From Lachnospiraceae bacterium (GTDB taxonomy: Bacteria > Bacillota > Clostridia > Lachnospirales > Lachnospiraceae), in NCBI GenBank assembly GCA_022845895.1, contig AP025573.1:2762501-2826500 (forward strand): a stretch of 64,000 bases of DNA, in the 5' to 3' direction. Below are positions 34,856 to 43,863 of this stretch, in pieces. Below the pieces are notes generated by a model. That model ran no database searches. It had not been told where the DNA came from and worked only from the letters and a program-made list of their open reading frames with translations. Position 1 is the stretch's first letter; every line of letters begins with the position of its first letter. The translations under genes were made by a program, and so were the position numbers.

Positions 34856-35103
34856 GAAAGTTTCCACTCCAGTATGCTTTTCTCTCTTTGGGCAGACAGG
34901 CTCTGCCCTCTGTTGACAGCAGATATCTCATCGCACCACCGCCGCCGTTCGGCGTGTCCGAGCGCCATCACTTCTTCCTGGCTCCAGTGGTAATAATATG
35001 CGATAAAAGACATCTCCCTGTACAATTCTTCTTCCGGGTAGAGGGTTATCCCTCCCGTGTAAAATTTACAGGCACTTCCTGCGTATGGCCGCAGGACGGA
35101 CAC
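34852..35103 (-). CDS. DUF6760-like small eCIS protein (start uncertain)
   Basis: A small protein whose C-terminal ~55 residues match DUF6760 (YPEEELYREMSFIAYYYHWSQEEVMALGHAERRRW). The frame's only standard start is a GTG at 35,103 without a ribosome binding site and deep inside the upstream gene. Family proteins start about two residues before YPEEEL, where the sequence has GGGAGGG then ATA (35,049). True length may therefore be about 65 aa. It ends in an ATGA overlap with the next gene. Confidence 0.75.
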   Translation of the reverse strand: MSVLRPYAGSACKFYTGGITLYPEEELYREMSFIAYYYHWSQEEVMALGHAERRRWCDEISAVNRGQSLSAQREKSILEWKLS

Positions 35104-35408
35104 ACGACTTTCATCCGGGGAGGTTCCGCCTCATTGATCTTCTCATACATATCCTGCAGGAAAGCCAGATCTGCTGTAAAAAGCTGTTCGATGACCCCTG
35201 CCGTCATAATCTCTACGCCTTCCAGTTCCGTGATGACATAGGACAGAACGACGAGCGTGAGATAAGAGGGATTCGACAACACTCTTGGGTCTCTCGTCGA
35301 GCGAATCTCATCACCGGCTGTAGCAAGCCGCATCTTTCCCCTCTTATGTATGCCGCCCTGGGCATCCACATACCCCCTAGGCAGGGTAAATTCATATATC
35401 GTCTGCAT
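35046..35408 (-). CDS. eCIS conserved protein with C-terminal zinc-ribbon-like CPSCGH
   Basis: A 120-aa protein of a type always found next to the tube genes of eCIS: YEFTLPRGYVDAQGGIHKRGKMRLATAGDEI, then LEGVEIMTAGVIEQLFTADLAFLQDMYEKIN, and a C-terminal CPSCGH. The layout resembles the phage tail assembly chaperone of contractile tails. The function in assembly is inferred from position. Confidence 0.82.
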   Translation of the reverse strand: MQTIYEFTLPRGYVDAQGGIHKRGKMRLATAGDEIRSTRDPRVLSNPSYLTLVVLSYVITELEGVEIMTAGVIEQLFTADLAFLQDMYEKINEAEPPRMKVVCPSCGHTQEVPVNFTREG

Positions 35409-35446
35409 CTTAAGTTCCTCCTTTCTGTCCGTTTATACCGTAATTG

Positions 35447-35956
35447 CTATTCGCCTCCGCCGGCTGCGCCGCCTGGCGTGACGAGCTCCTCATAAGCCAG
35501 ATCTATGGATTCAATGGCTACTTCCTTGCCGGATGCATTCAGGTCAGGGGCCGAATACTTCGTCACCCAGGCGTTCCTTAGCTTCCACGCCGGACGGTCG
35601 CCGGCGGACTGCACCGGCTGTGCCGGCGATTCGGTCCTGATATCGATGAGCTCTATCGTCACGTCTTTGCGTTCGAACCCGCTCCTCTGTTCTTTGATAC
35701 AGTTGTAGATCCATGTGACCAGCCCGTTATCCGTCGTGTATCCCATCTTCATCGTCACGCTGCCGTGCTTCACAAGTCCAGGTATTTTTACCGGCGCAAG
35801 GCTCGTGGAATTACCCTGCCGGAATTCTATTTCCTCCACGGTAGCTTCCACTCCACTGATCTCTGTGAAGGCTGCTGTCAGATTCTCCCCGAACGTCACG
35901 AGGAAATTCATGTTCGTCAAAGGATAGCTGTATCCTCCGTTTTCTTCTCCTGGCAT
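35447..35956 (-). CDS. Tail tube protein, main copy (gp19-like)
   Basis: A 169-aa tube protein (Afp1/Afp5-like): PLTNMNFLVTFGENLTAAFTEISGVEATVEEIEFRQGN, GLVKHGSVTMKMGYTTDNGLVTWIYN and the end IESIDLAYEELVTPGG. Protomers of this family stack as hexamers into the inner tube. It lies directly after the sheath gene. Confidence 0.94.
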   Translation of the reverse strand: MPGEENGGYSYPLTNMNFLVTFGENLTAAFTEISGVEATVEEIEFRQGNSTSLAPVKIPGLVKHGSVTMKMGYTTDNGLVTWIYNCIKEQRSGFERKDVTIELIDIRTESPAQPVQSAGDRPAWKLRNAWVTKYSAPDLNASGKEVAIESIDLAYEELVTPGGAAGGGE

Positions 35957-35980
35957 AATTCTTCTCCTCCTTTACTCTCT

Positions 35981-37666
35981 CTATGCTCCTGACTCCGCCG
36001 TATTCTGTGTTACACGGAATATGACAAACTCTGCCGGGCGTACCGGCGCAATTCCTATATTACAGATAAGCCTGCCGTTCTGGATATCGTCCTGGCTCAT
36101 GGTGGACGGTCCGATATCTACGAAGAAGCTCTCTCCCGCGGATGCTCCTGCAAGCATGCCGTTTCTCCATAATGTCTCAAGGAAGGAGGAGATGGTTACA
36201 CGTACCCTGTTCCAGAGCGCCTCATCATTCGGTTCGAAGACAACCCAGTTCGTGTTGGCCTTGATGCTTTCTTCCACATAGATGAAAAGCCTGCGTATAT
36301 TCACATACTTGAAAGTCGCGTTGCTGCTTGCTGTCCTGGCTCCCCATATTCGTATCCCCTGTCCAGGAAACGCCCGAATCAGGTTCACGCCTGCCGGATT
36401 CAATATATCCTGTTCTCCTTTTGAATAGTTGACGCTCAGCCCCGTACAAGAGACCGTCTCGTTAGCTGGTGCCTTGTGTACTCCTCTTGTCGTATCTGTC
36501 CTTGCATACACCCCTGCCACCGCACCGGAAGGCGGGAAGTAAGAAGGCTTCTGGCATGAGCGGTCATACGCCTGTATCCACGGATGGTACATGGCCGCAT
36601 ATGTACTGTCGAGCATATCTCTGTATCCGAGCAGCTCCGCCGTATCGGACATGTCTCTTGGCATATCTATGACCGCAAAACGGCTCTTCGTGTTCTCACA
36701 GTGATTCACGAGAGATACGACCACCTCCGGGCTTGTAATCCCGGGAACCGCCAGTATGCTTACGACCGGGTTCTCCAGAAATGCCTGGATGCCGGTTCGT
36801 TTTCCTGCCTGTTCATTCTTGCCGATGAATGTTCCGTCACCGACCTGTTCCATCGATCCGTCTGACCCACCCTCCAGCGTTATCACTGCCTCTTCGGATC
36901 CGGCGAACAGTTCTGCGGGATTGCGGATGCCTTCCGCAGGGGCGCATGTAACACTCACGAGCCGGCTCTTCTCCAGCTTGGACGGCGCATAATTGCCGGA
37001 CTGTGGATTCATGTTGAGCCCTTCGAACGATTCTGCTTCATCCCCGCAGCGGATATCTGCCTGAAATTCTGACAGATAGAGCACCTTTTCTGGTACAAGG
37101 CCGGCATCTACCATATCTTCTTTAAGCTCTTCCTCGAATGTAACTTCTGTCCCCTGGATTGCCGTAATACGGTTATACGTCTCTCCCGCCTTTACAATAC
37201 AGCCTTCTTCAAATCCAACTGCGGATTTGGCCCGGTATTTTTTATCTCCTGTCTTTTCCAGCAGCTGCATCTTAAATCTTTCATACGACCGGACAGCCAT
37301 CGTAATCTTGTTGCCCCAGGCCCCCTCATTCTTTGCCGTAACCGTCACGCTCCCTGCCGTCCCTTCTGCGGCCTTCGCATCTTCGGGAATGACACGGGCG
37401 ATATAGCAGCGTGTGCCGCCATTTGCAAAAAACTGCTCCACCGCGCCTGCAAGATAGCGGTATTCTCCATGCGTGAACTCACTCAAATACCCGCCGTAAT
37501 TCCTCGTAAAGTCGCCGAAGTCTGTTACAAGTACAGGAGATCCTGCCGTGGGGCCTTTTTCTGCCATGCCGACGAATCCCGCCGTACTTGTGCCGACTCC
37601 TTCCATTCCTCTGGGAGAATTGTCGTATTCCTCCACATATACTCCCGGTGATAAATAATCTGCCAT
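35981..37666 (-). CDS. Contractile sheath protein
   Basis: A 561-aa sheath protein. The N-terminus is the family hallmark: MADYLSPGVYVEEYDNSPRG, then GTSTAGFVGMAEKGPTAGSPVLVTDF and VEQFFANGGTRCYIARV. The C-terminus has RRLFIYVEESIKANTNWVVFEPNDEALWNRVR and IAPVRPAEFVIFRVTQ. One sheath gene only, whereas Afp/PVC have two or three. GAAAGGAG lies before the ATG. Confidence 0.96.
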   Translation of the reverse strand: MADYLSPGVYVEEYDNSPRGMEGVGTSTAGFVGMAEKGPTAGSPVLVTDFGDFTRNYGGYLSEFTHGEYRYLAGAVEQFFANGGTRCYIARVIPEDAKAAEGTAGSVTVTAKNEGAWGNKITMAVRSYERFKMQLLEKTGDKKYRAKSAVGFEEGCIVKAGETYNRITAIQGTEVTFEEELKEDMVDAGLVPEKVLYLSEFQADIRCGDEAESFEGLNMNPQSGNYAPSKLEKSRLVSVTCAPAEGIRNPAELFAGSEEAVITLEGGSDGSMEQVGDGTFIGKNEQAGKRTGIQAFLENPVVSILAVPGITSPEVVVSLVNHCENTKSRFAVIDMPRDMSDTAELLGYRDMLDSTYAAMYHPWIQAYDRSCQKPSYFPPSGAVAGVYARTDTTRGVHKAPANETVSCTGLSVNYSKGEQDILNPAGVNLIRAFPGQGIRIWGARTASSNATFKYVNIRRLFIYVEESIKANTNWVVFEPNDEALWNRVRVTISSFLETLWRNGMLAGASAGESFFVDIGPSTMSQDDIQNGRLICNIGIAPVRPAEFVIFRVTQNTAESGA

Positions 37667-37670
37667 CTCT

Positions 37671-39959
37671 TTACTCTCCTTTCTCTAACAGTGCATCGCA
37701 TACTTCCGCTGCCTTATCTGCTATATCTTGATCTATAAGAATACAATACCCGGTAGCCGGTATATCGTAGACTTCACACCCGAATTCTTTCTTCACATAA
37801 TCCTCCGGTATATAGACGGTCCCCTTGAATCCTGCCGCCGCGCCAAGCTTCTCCTCTTCTTCCTCCGGCCCTTTGATAACGGTCGTGTCAAAAGCGGTGA
37901 ACTTATAATATGTCTTTCTGGAGGCCAGCACGGCCCTCTTCTTATTGTCATTCCATACATAGCGGAACGATGCATAGTCCGCCACCACATCTGCCGGAGC
38001 ATACCCGGTACCGGCCGTACCGGATAGCTTTGGAAACGCGTAGGCTTCTTCTTCCTGGGCGTACGCTTTCACTTTTCCCTCAAGCAGGTTCTTAAGCCCG
38101 CTTCCTGACGTCTGTTCCAGGAACATGGAAAGGCCCATTACTGCTGCCGTCTTATCTTTACCTGCCGCCTCTTCCATCACCTGCACTGCCTCCTCTTCTC
38201 CCAGCTCCTGGCCGAGTACGGATATGTTGTCCGCCAGTATCCCCTCAATATCTTCGATCAGCCCGTCGTAGATGTCCGTTTCGTCCATATATTTTCTGGA
38301 GGACATCTTCTCATACAGGCTCTCCAGGCTGCTTCCGGCGAGCGCCGGGTTCGTGCCGCACAGCGCTCCTATGCCCTCCACTGCCTCCGTAAGCCGTGCC
38401 ATTCCGTCTTCTCCTTCGCCAAGCGCCTCCCGGGCTGCCTCTGACATCTCTTCTATTTTTCTGGATGCGGAGCCATCATCGACATTTGCGCCAAGGACTG
38501 AGATTTGATTATCCAGTTTTTGGATTGCATTTGCAAGCTTTGTTTTTTCTTCCTCTGTCTTTGCGTCGTCACGCTCTTTCTCCAGTTTCGTCTTCTGTCT
38601 CGTAAGCGAAGCCGCTTCCTTCTCGATGGCATCCTCCTTGTCCTTGATCTCTCTGGACGTCACATCGATAAGCGCTTCCAGCCGCTTGGCCTCGGTCAGG
38701 TTCTCCTCATCCAGAGCCATCATCCTGTCCTGCCAAAGCTTTGCCTTCTTGTCATACAGCCCGGCCAGCTCATTGTCAGACGCAGGGGCGCCGCCTTCCC
38801 GTGATGAAAGTTCATTTTTGTAATAGGCCAGTTCATTATTCCTGACTTCTGTGGAATCCTCAGCATAAGCAGCCTCCGCTGCCGGAATGAGCTTTTCTTT
38901 TAGAAATTGTGCCTCCTTCTCCGGATACACGCTTATCCCTTCCATGATATGCGACAGTGTCGTCATATTCTCAAGGATATCATCCTTCGGCTCCTCGATG
39001 TACTGCCGGATAAGGTCTGACTCTATGGCGGTCATGACCGTCAGCGGCCGCTCCTCTTCCTCTGACGGCTCATCTGGTTCATCCGGTTCCCCGCCCGGCT
39101 CGTCGGGTATGTCTGTCTTCGAATCGATGTCCAGCATATTTCCTGCCGTCTCTGTTATGCTGTCATTCAGCTGTGCCGCCGCGTCAGAGAGTGCATCCAC
39201 ATAACCCGCATCAGCGCTGTCAGCTGCATCTATGAGCTTCCTGACTTGTGTTTCTACTTTCTGATATACTTCGTGCCGCCTCAAGTCGTCCACCTTGCCC
39301 ATCGCTTTATCCAGCATATCCAGCCACTCTGCATCCGCCCCTGCGGTCTTAAGCCTGATATATTCTTTGTTCAGCATATCCAGTCCCTTATCACACCACG
39401 TTGTAATCTTGTCTTTAGTCTTTGTCCCGAATACTTCCCCGCCCTTTCCGCTCAGCTTTTTTTCATTCGCAAGTGCAGAAAGCTCCTTCATACCCTCCAG
39501 GTCATAGGGGGAATTGATATCGTAGACATTTACCATCTTGTTATCCTTCAGCTTGTACGTATAGCCGTCGGATTTTGTATGGTGCGTGAAGTACAGTTCC
39601 TTTATCTTCGACTTGTCGGTTTCTTTTCCCTTATCACTGATATCTTTTATGGAGCCGGCATCATCGATAGCGTACCATCTTCCTTCACCAATCTCCGACT
39701 TATAATACATCGCAGTCTGTCCGGACTCTTCTGACGACTGGATTGCTGTCTCATAGAGCTTATCAGTAAGTGCCCCAAGATATATCAGGTGCGTACCTAT
39801 GATAAGCGTGGACTCCTCTATCTTGTCCGGGTCTATGTGCACAGCGTCGTCTTCCCAAAAGGCGGCGCCGCTCCTTTTCGGGAACTGCCACGCAAGCAGC
39901 CCTGCGGTAATGAGAAGGACTGCAAGGACTGCCGCTATTATCCGTCTCTTTATCCTCAT
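37671..39959 (-). CDS. Exported or membrane-anchored 762-aa coiled-coil protein
   Basis: One hydrophobic N-terminal segment (residues ~5-23, no clear signal-peptidase motif), then a mixed domain, an acidic Pro/Glu linker (~288-305) and long coiled coils (~340-520, e.g. LTRQKTKLEKERDDAKTEEEKTKL). The C-terminal ~110 residues (SFRYVWNDNKKRAVLASRKTYYKF) look like an extracytoplasmic domain. No family is assigned. Its place directly before the sheath gene and next to other envelope proteins suggests an anchor or scaffold for the injection system. GGAGG lies 8 nt before the ATG. Confidence 0.7.
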   Translation of the reverse strand: MRIKRRIIAAVLAVLLITAGLLAWQFPKRSGAAFWEDDAVHIDPDKIEESTLIIGTHLIYLGALTDKLYETAIQSSEESGQTAMYYKSEIGEGRWYAIDDAGSIKDISDKGKETDKSKIKELYFTHHTKSDGYTYKLKDNKMVNVYDINSPYDLEGMKELSALANEKKLSGKGGEVFGTKTKDKITTWCDKGLDMLNKEYIRLKTAGADAEWLDMLDKAMGKVDDLRRHEVYQKVETQVRKLIDAADSADAGYVDALSDAAAQLNDSITETAGNMLDIDSKTDIPDEPGGEPDEPDEPSEEEERPLTVMTAIESDLIRQYIEEPKDDILENMTTLSHIMEGISVYPEKEAQFLKEKLIPAAEAAYAEDSTEVRNNELAYYKNELSSREGGAPASDNELAGLYDKKAKLWQDRMMALDEENLTEAKRLEALIDVTSREIKDKEDAIEKEAASLTRQKTKLEKERDDAKTEEEKTKLANAIQKLDNQISVLGANVDDGSASRKIEEMSEAAREALGEGEDGMARLTEAVEGIGALCGTNPALAGSSLESLYEKMSSRKYMDETDIYDGLIEDIEGILADNISVLGQELGEEEAVQVMEEAAGKDKTAAVMGLSMFLEQTSGSGLKNLLEGKVKAYAQEEEAYAFPKLSGTAGTGYAPADVVADYASFRYVWNDNKKRAVLASRKTYYKFTAFDTTVIKGPEEEEEKLGAAAGFKGTVYIPEDYVKKEFGCEVYDIPATGYCILIDQDIADKAAEVCDALLEKGE

Positions 39960-39962
39960 CCG

Positions 39963-42005
39963 TCATTCCTCCTGTATGGTAACTTCCAGTGTATCAGGAT
40001 TAAGCGAACCGACATACAGCTCCTTCTTGTCCGCATCATACAGCTTTATCCGCAGATTCTTCTGGTCTCTGGCGGCCAAGGCCAGATAGCAGAACGGCTG
40101 GTCTGCCCGGACAAGCGCTTTGTCATAGATGGCCTGTCCGTCATTGCCGGCCACCTGATAATATGCGATTCCTTCCCCTGTCACGGGCGTAAACTTAAAT
40201 TCCGCCATGCCTGTAGACGCACGGTATGTATAGGTATAATCCGCCACCTTTTTTCTCTTCTCCCTTGCCTTCGCTTCGTACGCCCCTTTTATATCAAGCG
40301 GTCCCTGCATAACCATGGGGTCAATCTCACATTCATCCACGAACGCGTCCTTATTATAAAATCGGATGGCGGCTCTTCGAACGTCATCCAGAGTAAGCGC
40401 AAGATGCTTCAGCGGCTCTTCGATCTTCGTCCTTGCCCCGATCTGAGTTCCGTCAACCCAGAGCTCATAGTCCGTCACCTTAATCTGGTACCCGTCCGGT
40501 ATGCGGACGCCAAGCTGAAACATATTGTCTTCAATCCTGGATTCCAGGGTATAAAAAGCGCCCTTTCCCTCTTCCTGGACGAGATAGCTGTCACCCGTTC
40601 CTGATGCATTTACAGACAGGCTGCCCTCCCGGAGATACTTTGTTATCCCTCCACACGTCAGACGGTCGAAGGAATAGAGCTGGCTGCTGTAGTCTGCCAT
40701 GGAATCCAGCATCTGTATCTGGCACTCTTCATACTCATCCTGCTGTGCGCTCAGTTCCTCGAAAGACAGCTTTCCCTGCTTGTTCAAGGCTGCCTGCTTC
40801 TCTAGCTTCATCTCCATATCCGCTACGGTCTCCTGTAGGGCATCCAAAGCGTTTCCTGCCGTAACGAGCGCCTCGAACTGATCTGACACTGCCTCTTCTA
40901 TCTCCTTTTGCCTTTGATCTTGTTCCAGTTTCAGATCCACATATTCCAGTGTCTGCGTATATGCGGCATAAGGATCGTCTTCTATATATCTCACTCCGTC
41001 AAGCGCGCCTTTGAACCATTCTTTTGGTATCTTGATGAACAATATCCTGATATGCCCCTGCCAGCGGCTGTCCAGGGCATATAAGAACTGGTCGTATGCC
41101 GTCTTGAAAGCGTCGGTATCAATCTTCTGCCCCTGACGCGCCTGATTGATATAAGGCTGGATATAGGACATATATTTGCCGTATCTGCTCTTCAGAAGCC
41201 GTTCATTCAGTTCCAGGCTCACGAGGCCTGCCCGGGTACCTAGCTTTGCCTCATAATATCCCTGGTCGTGGGCAAGCGTATGTTCGGTCAGCTCTCCTGC
41301 CATGCTGCGCTTCAGCTTTCCCTTTACATACGGATTCTCAAATCGGAATCCCCACGAAAGGTCGAGGCCTATCGCTGTGCCAAGCTTTTTCTTGGCAGTC
41401 TCGTACTGCCGCGTCAGGAGGCAGACATCCGTTGTCAGTTTCTTCACCTGTGCCTGAATCTTATCCACGTCGGCCTGGGCGCCTTCCCCCGTCTTTACCC
41501 TCCACATGTTCCTTTCAAGCGTCTCATTTAAGCTGTCCAGCCTCTGTCCGGTAAATGTGATTTTTTCTTGAGCGCAGTATGCGGCCACATAGAGGTTAGA
41601 CACTTTCTCATCCACGCTGTATGTTACATCGTCAAACTGATGCATAAGCGAAGACAATTGTGTCTGTATCTGCACAGGCTTATATAGCCAGTCATACAGC
41701 GTCGCCATATCAGGCTTTTCAGGAAACTTAAAATTCAACAGCGGAGACCAGCGGAAGGTCAGCATGTTCTTCTGTTTCAACGCAATGGACTTTACGGCTT
41801 CCGTATATTTTATTTTCTGCAGATTTATCTTACTCTTTACTTTTGCATATTCCGTGCTGCTTAAATATGCCAGCTTTTTCGCCTGTTCAAGCGTCAGTAC
41901 CTTCTGTCCGGCTTCGGCTGTCCCTGCAGAACCGGTAAATATTCCTGCACATATACAGGCAGAACAGAGCAAGCACAGGCACTTCTTCCATCCACTCTTT
42001 CTCAT
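39963..42005 (-). CDS. TolC-like (OEP domain) exported coiled-coil protein
   Basis: A 680-aa protein with a signal peptide (KK, hydrophobic core, cleavage after about residue 32). Two OEP-like helical repeats follow: LTLEQAKKLAYLSSTEYAKVK near 37 and the pair AAYCAQEKITFTGQRLDSLNETLERN / GEGAQADVDKIQAQVKKLTTDV, plus a later EYVDLKLEQDQRQKEIEEAV block. The C-terminal ~180 residues are beta-rich. Such proteins occur in monoderm Firmicutes, where no outer membrane exists, as presumed envelope-spanning tunnels or stalks. It overlaps the MORN gene by 4 nt. Confidence 0.75.
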   Translation of the reverse strand: MRKSGWKKCLCLLCSACICAGIFTGSAGTAEAGQKVLTLEQAKKLAYLSSTEYAKVKSKINLQKIKYTEAVKSIALKQKNMLTFRWSPLLNFKFPEKPDMATLYDWLYKPVQIQTQLSSLMHQFDDVTYSVDEKVSNLYVAAYCAQEKITFTGQRLDSLNETLERNMWRVKTGEGAQADVDKIQAQVKKLTTDVCLLTRQYETAKKKLGTAIGLDLSWGFRFENPYVKGKLKRSMAGELTEHTLAHDQGYYEAKLGTRAGLVSLELNERLLKSRYGKYMSYIQPYINQARQGQKIDTDAFKTAYDQFLYALDSRWQGHIRILFIKIPKEWFKGALDGVRYIEDDPYAAYTQTLEYVDLKLEQDQRQKEIEEAVSDQFEALVTAGNALDALQETVADMEMKLEKQAALNKQGKLSFEELSAQQDEYEECQIQMLDSMADYSSQLYSFDRLTCGGITKYLREGSLSVNASGTGDSYLVQEEGKGAFYTLESRIEDNMFQLGVRIPDGYQIKVTDYELWVDGTQIGARTKIEEPLKHLALTLDDVRRAAIRFYNKDAFVDECEIDPMVMQGPLDIKGAYEAKAREKRKKVADYTYTYRASTGMAEFKFTPVTGEGIAYYQVAGNDGQAIYDKALVRADQPFCYLALAARDQKNLRIKLYDADKKELYVGSLNPDTLEVTIQEE

Positions 42006-43024
42006 CTGGCTCCTTTTCCTGCCCGGTCATCCTTCTCAATCAGATACAGGCCAAATCCGCTGTTCTTCGCATAACTGAAGAACGTATACCGGAAGCCATC
42101 TTTTTCGAACGTATAGATATAGCATTCTATATTACGGGTGTAGCCGGTTACTTTCCTGGCATCTGCAAGTTCCCCTTCCGTCTCGATGGCAATCTCAATG
42201 CCGTACTTCTTTTTCACCGGTACGGCAAGCTGCTGCATCGCCGCCGCGTCTTCAAACTGGAGTATCGTCTCTCCTTCGTACTGCAGCGTCTCAAAATATT
42301 CCTTCAGCTCTTTTACTGTCCTGAGCTTAACATCTTCTGCCGCAAACGCTTCTGACATGACATAGACTCCTGTCGTCTCCCACAGGCCGTCGACACTGTC
42401 TTCACCGCTTCGGGCACTGTAGAGCGCATGTATCTCCGGCATGGCCACACATACCGCATCATCCATCTCATATAAAATCTGTTGTCCGGTATACCTTTCC
42501 GCCACCTTTTCGGTCGCCGTCCCCGCCAGCTCTTCATACGCAATCTCGTTATTGCGGAAATTGCCTGCATATATCAGCTCTTCGCCAGCGTTATAGAGCT
42601 TCCCTCTGCCCTGCCTCACGCCGTAGTCAAATGCACCAGCATATTCCTTCGTCCCATTGGCCCGGTAGAGCGTCCCTTTGCCGTGGTATTTATTACCGGA
42701 GAACTGCCCTTTGTACAGGACGCTCCCCTCCTTCGTATATAAAGTGCCGTTCCCCTGTGCCGCTCCTCTGTCCACATGTCCGATATATGCAGTATATCCC
42801 GACTTTGCCAGCACTTCCGCTTCTCCCTTATAGAACTTGAGCGGCAGTGAATTATAGCGGAAGACCGGAACCCCTTTTTCTGCACCTCCCAGGGATACCG
42901 GAAATGACTGAAAGATGCACCACAGGCTTGCCACGCAAACGACGATGGTAATCAGGAACGCCAGCCTCTTGCTCACAAGCCAGAAACCGATACGGTAATA
43001 GTCCTGTTCATCCCTTGGGGTCAA
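42002..43024 (-). CDS. Membrane-anchored MORN-repeat protein (TTG start)
   Basis: A 340-aa protein with one N-terminal TM helix (~23-42) and about four MORN repeats (~75-165: YIGHVDRGAAQGNGTLY, YKGQFSGNKYHGKGTLY, YAGAFDYGVRQGRGKLY, YAGNF...). The C-terminal ~150 residues have no recognised family. The start is TTG with AAAAGGA 6 nt upstream. MORN repeats mediate membrane or protein contacts. Context is the envelope block of the eCIS operon. Confidence 0.8.
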   Translation of the reverse strand: MTPRDEQDYYRIGFWLVSKRLAFLITIVVCVASLWCIFQSFPVSLGGAEKGVPVFRYNSLPLKFYKGEAEVLAKSGYTAYIGHVDRGAAQGNGTLYTKEGSVLYKGQFSGNKYHGKGTLYRANGTKEYAGAFDYGVRQGRGKLYNAGEELIYAGNFRNNEIAYEELAGTATEKVAERYTGQQILYEMDDAVCVAMPEIHALYSARSGEDSVDGLWETTGVYVMSEAFAAEDVKLRTVKELKEYFETLQYEGETILQFEDAAAMQQLAVPVKKKYGIEIAIETEGELADARKVTGYTRNIECYIYTFEKDGFRYTFFSYAKNSGFGLYLIEKDDRAGKGAR

Positions 43025-43059
43025 ATCAATTCCTTTTTTCGTACGCCTTCTCCTCCCTC

Positions 43060-43863
43060 TTACTTAAGCAGCGATTCTGTGCCAATCTTTCTGACTGCGG
43101 CAGAAAACGCCCGCAGAAGTGGAATGTCACCGAACATAAGCTGTGAAGCGACGAGGATGACGGCCACTGCCACGAGTACCACCGTAACCATCAGCAGAAT
43201 TCTGAACAGCTTGTCTTTCGTGTTCTGTTCCGGATATGGAATCCTGCCCCAGACAAGGCTCAGCCTCTTCCTTCCGTCAATAAGCTTTATATCATGAGCC
43301 AGTTCCGCGAAGCTGTTATATGCGTTCCGCTTCCGCTTCTTACGTATAAGTGCGAGGCACGACCTTTCCTCCTTCTTGCCATGGAGTTCCATAAGCTCTG
43401 TCAGCAGGTCCGCGGCAAGCCCTGCACAGTCCTTTTCCGCTTTATCGATATCCAGATCATCAAGCAGTATGTAATACGTAAAGTACATGCTGCCGTCCTG
43501 ACGTATATTGATACACCTCTCTCTAAGAAGCAGGTACAGCAGAGGGTATGGTACGGCCGCATTCACGCATGCCTGGACGATGTTCTCGTAGATTCCGCGC
43601 CGCTCCTCCCATGTATACAGGCCCCCCTGGTAGAACCTTCCAAGCGGCCTCGGCTCCTCATATGCAAGCAGGACGCACAATCGCTCGCCGTCCATGCCGC
43701 ACTCTGCAAAGGGTAATGCTCCCTGCATATCCATCAACATCCTTGCCGTCTTATGTTTCTTGACTTCCCACAGGGTATGCCACTCATCGCTTTCACTATC
43801 TGTACACACGCAGACCGTGTTTACTCTGCCCTCCTTCAAAGTCCCTATCTTCTTTAGGCTCAT
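43060..43863 (-). CDS. Single-TM protein with kinase-like cytoplasmic layout (EssB-like?)
   Basis: A 267-aa protein from ATG 43,863 (SD GGGAGG; ATGA overlap with the upstream stop). Cytoplasmic part ~1-215; one strong C-terminal TM helix (~220-243, RILLMVTVVLVAVAVILVAS); a short exterior tail. The cytoplasmic part has two lobes joined by a hinge-like LLAYEEPRPLGRF and a later INIRQDGSMYFTYYILLDDLDI, which resembles the pseudokinase-plus-TM plan of EssB in type VII secretion. No catalytic HRD/DFG motifs are visible. The similarity is structural guesswork. Confidence 0.6.
   Translation of the reverse strand: MSLKKIGTLKEGRVNTVCVCTDSESDEWHTLWEVKKHKTARMLMDMQGALPFAECGMDGERLCVLLAYEEPRPLGRFYQGGLYTWEERRGIYENIVQACVNAAVPYPLLYLLLRERCINIRQDGSMYFTYYILLDDLDIDKAEKDCAGLAADLLTELMELHGKKEERSCLALIRKKRKRNAYNSFAELAHDIKLIDGRKRLSLVWGRIPYPEQNTKDKLFRILLMVTVVLVAVAVILVASQLMFGDIPLLRAFSAAVRKIGTESLLK

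Noticed and set aside
31115-37666. Type VI secretion system
   Set aside because: No TssJLM membrane complex, TssBC pair, ClpV or Hcp as such; a single long sheath protein and the eCIS ATPase fit eCIS better.
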